From: Amycolatopsis nigrescens CSC17Ta-90
GTDB taxonomy: Bacteria > Actinomycetota > Actinomycetes > Mycobacteriales > Pseudonocardiaceae
Reading direction: 5' to 3'
DNA: 64,000 nt
Assembly: GCF_000384315.1 (NCBI RefSeq)
Contig: NZ_ARVW01000001.1
Coordinates: forward strand, 6,927,001 to 6,991,000
Shown in pieces: positions 59,385 to 64,000 of the stretch. The translations under genes were made by a program, and so were the position numbers. The notes beneath the pieces are model-generated. The model had not been told where the DNA came from and ran no database searches. It worked only from the letters and a program-made list of their open reading frames with translations. The first letter of the stretch is position 1. Each line of letters starts with the position of its first letter.

Positions 59385-61991
59385 TCAGCCGAGAATCTCG
59401 ATGTACCCGTCGGTTCCGTGCACGCGGATCCGCTGCCCGTCCCGGATCAGCCGGGTGGCCCGCTCCACGCCGACCACGGCCGGCAGGCCGTACTCCCTGG
59501 CGACCACCGCGCCGTGCGTCATCAGGCCGCCGACCTCGGTCACCAGGCCGGCGATCGCAACGAACAGAGGGGTCCAGCTCGGGTCGGTGTAGGCGGTGAT
59601 CAGGATGTCGCCCGCCTCGAGCTCGGCCTGCGCCATGTCCACGACGACCCGGGCCCTGCCCTCGACGGTGCCGGCCGAGACCGGCAGGCCGGCCAGCGCG
59701 CCGGGTGGCAGGTCGTCGCGCCGGTACTCGCCGATGACGGCCTCACCCTCCGAGGTGAGGACCCGGGGCGGCCTGAGCGCCTCGTACGACCGGAACGCTT
59801 CCCGCCTCTCCCGGATGAGTTCGTCGTCCACGTCGTTGGTGCGCACGACTTCGTGGAACTCCTGGAGCCGGAGGTAGAAGATGTCCTCCTTCGCGCGCAG
59901 GGTGCCGGACCGGACCAGGCGTTCGGCTTCGGCCAGCAACGCCTGCTTGTAGACGAAGTAGCGGCTGACCATGCCGTACTTGGGGTACTCGCGGTACCCG
60001 GCGAAGGTGCGGACGCGGTCGATCATCCGCTTGGTCTCCTCGGCCTTGCGCTCTCCGTCGGGCAGTGCGCGCAACCGCGTCAGCAGCTCCTGTTCTTTCC
60101 GTTGCGACTCCTGGAGCCCCTGTTCGAAGCGTCGCTTGCCGGCGCCCGGCTCGAAGTTCTTGATGTTGCCGAGAAGGGTGGGCACGAGGGTGGCGGGACG
60201 CTCGCTCCAGCGCGTTCTGGTGATGTCGATCTCGCCCGCGCAGCGCATGCCGTACTCGTCGAGGTAGCCCCGGATGGCGTCACGGGCCCCTCGGCCGCCG
60301 GTCAGCCCGGCCAGTTCGTCCAGAAAGCCGTCGTCCTCGCGACCGTCGTCCACCACCTGCTGCAGGAACGCCACGACGTCCGCGTGCGGGCGGATCGTGT
60401 CCGCGACGTCGAGCAGCGCCAGCCCCATCTCCGACGTGACGTTGTGCGGCACGGACTGGGTGAGTACGTCGGCCGCGTTCTTCTCGCCAAGCCACTCCTC
60501 GAGGTGGTCGTTGAGCCACCAGGTCGTCTCCATCGACGCCATGATCGCCTCGTGGCTCCGCGGGTCGAACAGGATCCGCTTCAGCTCCGCGATGTCGGCC
60601 ATGACGAAGTCGAGCAGCGCCGGCCCGGACAGGGCCTGGATCTCGCGCCGCAGGATGGCCACGGACGCCCGGCTGTGCGCGATCAGGTCGGTGACGACGG
60701 CCGGATCGGTCTCGATGGTGGTGGGCGTGCTACCGGGAAGTCCGGTGCCCTCGGCCCTGTCCGGAAGCGGGCGGATGAAATCGCCGCGGTCCAGGATGGT
60801 CTGCAGGGCGTCGCGGATCAGCGGGTCGGACTTCCCCAGGGTCCCCAGCAGGCCCGCGCGGCCCGCGGGCGTCGCGATGACGGGGGCGACATCGACGAAC
60901 AACCGCCCGCCCGCCTCGTGCATCGGCCGCGGGGTCGTCAGCTGCCACAGGGACAGGCCCAGCGGCTTCATCGCGTCGGTCATCATCTGCTGGTGACCGA
61001 CCGAGACGTAGACGTGGTTGTCCTGGTCGTCGGTCACCGGGACGGGGAACAGGGTGGTGATCGGCCGGCTCTGCACGATGTGGAAGTCGTCGCCGGCCAG
61101 GCACCATTCGATGTCCTGCGGCCGGCCGAAGTGCGCTTCGATCCGCCGTCCCAGCCGCACCAGGCGCACGATCTTGGCATCCGTCAGCGCCTGCCGCGCC
61201 TGCTGCTCCGGTTCGATCGGCGTGTCCTCGGTACCGCCTCCCGGCAGCGCGCGGATCGCGCGCTGCTTGGCGCCGACCGTCGTGGTGACGACCTGGTCAT
61301 CGCGCACCGTGTGGACGTCCGGGTTCACCAGACCGGAGACCAGTGCCTCGCCGAGCCCCCACCCGGCCTCCACGGTGGCGGTCTTCCGGTCCGACGTCAC
61401 CGGGTCCGCGGTAAACAGGATGCCGGCCACCTCGGGGAACACCATCCGCTGCACGACCACGGCCATCCGCACGCTCCGGTGGTCAAAGCCGTTGCGCAGC
61501 CGGTAGGTCACCGCCCGCTCGGTGAACAGCGAGGCCCAGCACCGGCGGATGTGCTCCAGTACCGCCGCCGTGCCCACGACGTTCAGGTACGAGTCCTGCT
61601 GGCCGGCGAAGGACGCGGTCGGCAGGTCCTCGGCCGTCGCACTGGACCGCACCGCGTAGGCGGCCCGCTCGCCGAGCCGGGCGAGCGATTCGCTGATCGC
61701 CGCCACCAGATCGTCGGGCATCGCGACGCCTTCGACGACGGCGCGGACCTCCGCGCTCAGCTTGCGGATCGCCGCGTGGTCGTCCGGCTCCACGCGCGCC
61801 AGCAGGTCGAGCCGGTCGTCGATCGACGGCACCGCGGCCACGATCTGCCGGTAGGCCTCCGTCGTCACGCAGAAGCCGTCCGGCACCTGGACGCCCTCGA
61901 TCCGCGAGAGCTCACCCAGGTGCACCCCCTTCCCGCCGACGTCCGCGACGTTCGTCCGGTCGATCTGCTCGAAACCCATCACGTAGCCCAA
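59385..61991 (-). CDS. rph: Rifamycin-inactivating phosphotransferase RPH
   Basis: 868 aa, close in length and co-linear pattern to Listeria RPH. ATP-grasp domain first (VGGKGVHLGELSRIEGVQVPDGFCVTTEAY, AVRSSATAEDLPTASFAGQQDSYLN, PQDIEWCL, VQSRPITTLFPVP); rifamycin-binding helical domain next (HQQMMTDAMKPLGLS, EYGMRCAGEIDITRTRW, YREYPKYGMVSRYF); PEP-synthase-type swivelling His domain last, with His826 in GGLMTHGAVVAREYGLPAVVGV. It phosphorylates rifamycins at the 21-hydroxyl using ATP. TTG 61991 is chosen: GGAG lies 8 nt before it, and the resulting GYV-x-GF start fits the family; ATG 61979 would lose it. Confidence 0.92.
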   Translation of the reverse strand: MGYVMGFEQIDRTNVADVGGKGVHLGELSRIEGVQVPDGFCVTTEAYRQIVAAVPSIDDRLDLLARVEPDDHAAIRKLSAEVRAVVEGVAMPDDLVAAISESLARLGERAAYAVRSSATAEDLPTASFAGQQDSYLNVVGTAAVLEHIRRCWASLFTERAVTYRLRNGFDHRSVRMAVVVQRMVFPEVAGILFTADPVTSDRKTATVEAGWGLGEALVSGLVNPDVHTVRDDQVVTTTVGAKQRAIRALPGGGTEDTPIEPEQQARQALTDAKIVRLVRLGRRIEAHFGRPQDIEWCLAGDDFHIVQSRPITTLFPVPVTDDQDNHVYVSVGHQQMMTDAMKPLGLSLWQLTTPRPMHEAGGRLFVDVAPVIATPAGRAGLLGTLGKSDPLIRDALQTILDRGDFIRPLPDRAEGTGLPGSTPTTIETDPAVVTDLIAHSRASVAILRREIQALSGPALLDFVMADIAELKRILFDPRSHEAIMASMETTWWLNDHLEEWLGEKNAADVLTQSVPHNVTSEMGLALLDVADTIRPHADVVAFLQQVVDDGREDDGFLDELAGLTGGRGARDAIRGYLDEYGMRCAGEIDITRTRWSERPATLVPTLLGNIKNFEPGAGKRRFEQGLQESQRKEQELLTRLRALPDGERKAEETKRMIDRVRTFAGYREYPKYGMVSRYFVYKQALLAEAERLVRSGTLRAKEDIFYLRLQEFHEVVRTNDVDDELIRERREAFRSYEALRPPRVLTSEGEAVIGEYRRDDLPPGALAGLPVSAGTVEGRARVVVDMAQAELEAGDILITAYTDPSWTPLFVAIAGLVTEVGGLMTHGAVVAREYGLPAVVGVERATRLIRDGQRIRVHGTDGYIEILG

Positions 61992-62531
61992 TTCCGCTGC
62001 TCCATCGTCCGTCGGGTTGGTTCGCGACGGGCAGTATGGAACAGATTTCGGCGCCGCATGAGGCGCGCGAATCTGATATAAAGTGAAAGGGGCAGGGGAA
62101 CAGCGCGTGCAGCGACCGCGGACCGCCCCAGCCCCAGCCCCGTACAGCTCAGTCCCGTTCAGCTCGGTCCAGGGCAGGGTCGTGCGCCCAACGGTCCAGC
62201 TGGTCGGTGATGGGTGCGTCCCTTGCCGCTCGGAGCCCTGAGGTCGGCGGGCGCGCCGTGGTCTCAGGTCACCAGGGTTCACGCGAACGTGTTGGGTGTC
62301 GATGTATCTGCCCGAATTGTGGACTCGCCGTATCTTCGCCGGCTGGTATGAAACGGTGATAAAAGCCTCGATGTAGTGATTATTGCTGCGATATCAGAAC
62401 CCGGTATTGCCGGATGTGGGGTGGGTGACCGTCTACCGCACCACAGCAGTCATTGGTCGATAGCGCCCGATGACCACCTGGTCCGCCTGGTTGTCTTTGT
62501 CATGAGCAGTGACGAAGCAGAGGGGGAAGCG
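61992..62531. promoter_or_regulatory. Divergent spacer between rph and a membrane protein, 540 bp
   Basis: Holds an AT-rich patch (about 62070-62085; TGATATAAAGTG), likely part of the rph promoter, and imperfect direct repeats AGCTCAGTCC and AGCTCGGTCC (about 62146 and 62161). On the minus strand at 62238-62221 lies GGGCT-N4-GCGGCAAGG, a loose relative of the rifamycin-associated element GGGGCTTGCGGCAAGGCCC with extra bases in the spacer. No gene recognised. Confidence 0.45.
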
Positions 62532-63206
62532 ATGGAGGACCAGAAAGCCGAGAGCGAGACCAGCAGGGCGGATATCCCGCGCAAGGTGGAAACGGGGAAC
62601 CACCTGTCCGGGACGGCGACGACAGCGATGCAGATAGGGATGGTCAGGGGCGATATCGTCCACCACGGTGCCGCCACACCGCAGAGACAGCCGAAACGCT
62701 GGGGGCAGGCGATTTGGGCGATGGTGGCCATCGTTGCGCTGGCCGTAGGTGTGACGGGAGGCATGCTCCTGGACGAGCGACAGGGTTCCGTGCAGGAGGC
62801 TGAGCAGGGCTACCCGGCGTCCATACCGACACCACACGGCGCGAACGGGGAAGACGCCTGCAAAGGCGGTACCCGGACCGTCCCCAACGGGAAATATCCA
62901 GGCTGCGAAATTGCCACCCTGGCTCGTCCGCACGAGAGGGTTCAGTGGCCCACCGGCGCCAGCACGTTAGTGGTGGTCGGCGAGGGTTATAAAATGGAAG
63001 TATCGGACAACTACGGTCATTTTCGTGGCCTGAGCGGCGGTGTCGCAAGCTCCGCCGGTACCGGTGTCTACTTTCATCCAACCGGGGATTACACCGGCTA
63101 TTTCAGGGTCTACGGCTTGCACTCGACGAACTACTGCATCAATTTCACGGCCGATCGCGACCCGAAGCAGTCAGCTTCGCATGGGCGTTGGTACTCGTGC
63201 AATTGA
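62532..63206 (+). CDS. Single-pass membrane protein with conflict-system-like N-terminus
   Basis: A 224-aa protein. The N-terminal cytoplasmic part contains SGTATTAMQIGMVRGDIVHHG (residues 26-46), similar to the QAG-x-(I/V)-x-G-D/G-(V/I)-x-x-H peptide that precedes effector or sensor domains in actinobacterial NTPase-linked systems. One membrane helix follows (about 58-80), then an extracellular domain of about 140 aa with four cysteines and beta-rich sequence (STLVVVGEGYKMEVSDNYG, GDYTGYFRVYGLHSTNYCINFTA). GAGGGGGAAG precedes ATG 62532. No function is recognised. Confidence 0.65.
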   Translation: MEDQKAESETSRADIPRKVETGNHLSGTATTAMQIGMVRGDIVHHGAATPQRQPKRWGQAIWAMVAIVALAVGVTGGMLLDERQGSVQEAEQGYPASIPTPHGANGEDACKGGTRTVPNGKYPGCEIATLARPHERVQWPTGASTLVVVGEGYKMEVSDNYGHFRGLSGGVASSAGTGVYFHPTGDYTGYFRVYGLHSTNYCINFTADRDPKQSASHGRWYSCN

Positions 63207-63224
63207 GAAATGACGGCAGGCTGG

Positions 63225-63902
63225 TCATTCCTCCGCGTCGCGGACCACGAGTGCGATCTGCACCCGGTTCTCGACCGCCAGCTTGGCGAACAGGTTGCCG
63301 GTGTGCGCCTTGACGGTCGCGACGCTGATGTGCAGCCGCTCGGCGATCTCCGGGTTGCCCAGCCCGTCGGCGATGGCCCGTGCGGTATCGAGTTCTCGTT
63401 CGGTCAGTGCGGACAGCCGTTTCCGCGCGGCTTCGCGGGACGAGCTGCGAGCGTCCGAGGACTGCGGCCCGGTGGCCGCGGCGATCACCCGTGCCGTGGC
63501 CACCGGCGACAGCACTGGGTTCCCGTCCGCGACCGTCCGCACCGCGTCCACGATCCGCGGCGGCGGGGTGTCCTTGAGGACAAACCCGAGCGCTCCGGCG
63601 CGCAGCGCGCCGAGCACCAGATCGTCGGAGTCGAAGGTGGTCAGCATGAGCACCCGCGGCGGCGCCGGCCGGGTGAGGAGCTCACGGGTCGTGCTGAGAC
63701 CGTCACGGCCGGGCATCCGCACGTCCATCAGGACGACGTCCGGACGCTGCTCGTCCACCACGGTGATCGCGGCGTCCCCGTCGGCTGCCTCCGCGACCAC
63801 GGTCAGGTCCGGTTCGCCGTCGATGATGAGCCGCAGCGCCATCCGCACCAGCTGGTCGTCGTCGACGATGAGCACGCGCACCGGTCCCCGCTCGCTGTCC
63901 AC
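63225..63902 (-). CDS. LuxR/NarL-family response regulator
   Basis: A 225-aa canonical response regulator: acidic pocket VDDDQLV, phospho-Asp in DVVLMDVRMPGRDG, Thr in MLTTFDSDD, Lys in GFVLKDT, and C-terminal HTH LTERELDTARAIADGLGNPEIAERLHISVATVKAHTGNLFAKL. GTG 63902 follows AGGAGAGC and directly abuts the stop of the upstream histidine kinase, forming a two-component operon. Target genes unknown. Confidence 0.93.
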   Translation of the reverse strand: MDSERGPVRVLIVDDDQLVRMALRLIIDGEPDLTVVAEAADGDAAITVVDEQRPDVVLMDVRMPGRDGLSTTRELLTRPAPPRVLMLTTFDSDDLVLGALRAGALGFVLKDTPPPRIVDAVRTVADGNPVLSPVATARVIAAATGPQSSDARSSSREAARKRLSALTERELDTARAIADGLGNPEIAERLHISVATVKAHTGNLFAKLAVENRVQIALVVRDAEE

Positions 63903-64000
63903 TCATGCTCTCCTGTCGTCGTGGTTCGGCCAGGGTAGTTGCGCGGTGAGGAGATATCCGTTGTCGGGTGTCGGGTGGTGGTCGAGTTTTCCGCCGGCGA
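63903..64000 (-). CDS. Sensor histidine kinase, C-terminal fragment
   Basis: The last 31 codons of a gene that runs off the window: a GGKLDHHPTPDNGYLLTAQLPWP ending, typical of the final G-box strand of HATPase domains in NarL-type kinases. The TGA at 63905-63903 directly precedes the response-regulator GTG and overlaps its Shine-Dalgarno region, so the pair is co-translated. Confidence 0.8.
   Translation of the reverse strand, partial: AGGKLDHHPTPDNGYLLTAQLPWPNHDDRRA

Noticed and set aside
61979..62005. An 8-codon upstream ORF (MEQRNWAT) ending on the rph ATG at 61979, as a leader peptide
   Set aside because: Its first codons contain GGAG at the right distance from TTG 61991, and the residues added by TTG fit the RPH family start better. 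The apparent peptide is then just the ribosome-binding region.

Overview
This is a high-GC actinomycete chromosome segment. GTG starts are frequent, many genes are coupled by 4-bp stop/start overlaps, and Shine-Dalgarno motifs are strong. The mix of ESX-associated genes, a DUF222/HNH protein, a rifamycin phosphotransferase, HxlR/TetR/LysR regulators and NACHT/TPR/pentapeptide signalling proteins suggests a Pseudonocardiaceae member, probably Amycolatopsis-like. That placement is inferred from gene content only. No rRNA, tRNA, CRISPR array, prophage or intact insertion sequence was seen.

Layout. 1-10.5 kb: accessory metabolism (SRPBCC fragment, RibD/DHFR-like reductase, PTS EIIC, methyltransferase, two LysR regulators, SDR, a Pycsar-type membrane effector, a membrane-fused DUF2236 oxygenase, GNAT, DUF5996). 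10.5-21 kb: secreted proteins, an HxlR-regulated MFS exporter, a toroid-fold protein, a 987-aa secreted multidomain sugar-related protein, a SnoaL-like protein, a decayed ferritin-like pseudogene and a DUF222/HNH nuclease. 21-26.8 kb: an iron-box-preceded pair of fused ABC exporters (IrtAB/YbtPQ type), then a membrane-tethered substrate-binding protein with a membrane partner.

26.8-36.8 kb: a compact minus-strand ESX-associated operon (PPE/WXG-like, EspG, YbaB, EspC-like and WXG-like proteins, ending in a secreted serine hydrolase and a secreted esterase). Beside it lie an XRE-NACHT-membrane protein and a divergent ThiF/E1-like protein. A 50-bp DNA element, about 78% identical between copies, lies upstream of both the ESX operon and the NACHT gene. 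36.8-41.7 kb: PPOX, an orphan histidine kinase, an ABC-2 transporter and a secreted tripeptidyl-aminopeptidase-like hydrolase.

41.7-50 kb: the most notable region, a compact cluster whose order and signature residues match the azomycin (2-nitroimidazole) pathway. It has an MppP/RohP-type PLP arginine oxidase, a small RohQ-position protein, a DapA-fold RohR-like aldolase and a heme-oxygenase-like diiron RohS-like N-oxygenase. To these are added a dedicated Rieske ferredoxin, a TetR regulator with two operators, a duplicated DUF606 exporter, an unusual metallo-beta-lactamase-fold protein, a DsbA-like protein and a pseudo-receiver LuxR regulator. The expected route is L-arginine to 4-hydroxy-2-ketoarginine, to guanidinoacetaldehyde, to 2-aminoimidazole, to 2-nitroimidazole; the extra genes suggest resistance, export or tailoring.

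50-64 kb: a Fic protein with a degenerate catalytic motif, WHD-TPR, XRE-pentapeptide and TPR proteins, a secreted hydrolase, a zinc alcohol dehydrogenase, rifamycin phosphotransferase (rph), a membrane protein with a conflict-system-like N-terminus, and a LuxR response regulator whose histidine kinase runs off the window end.
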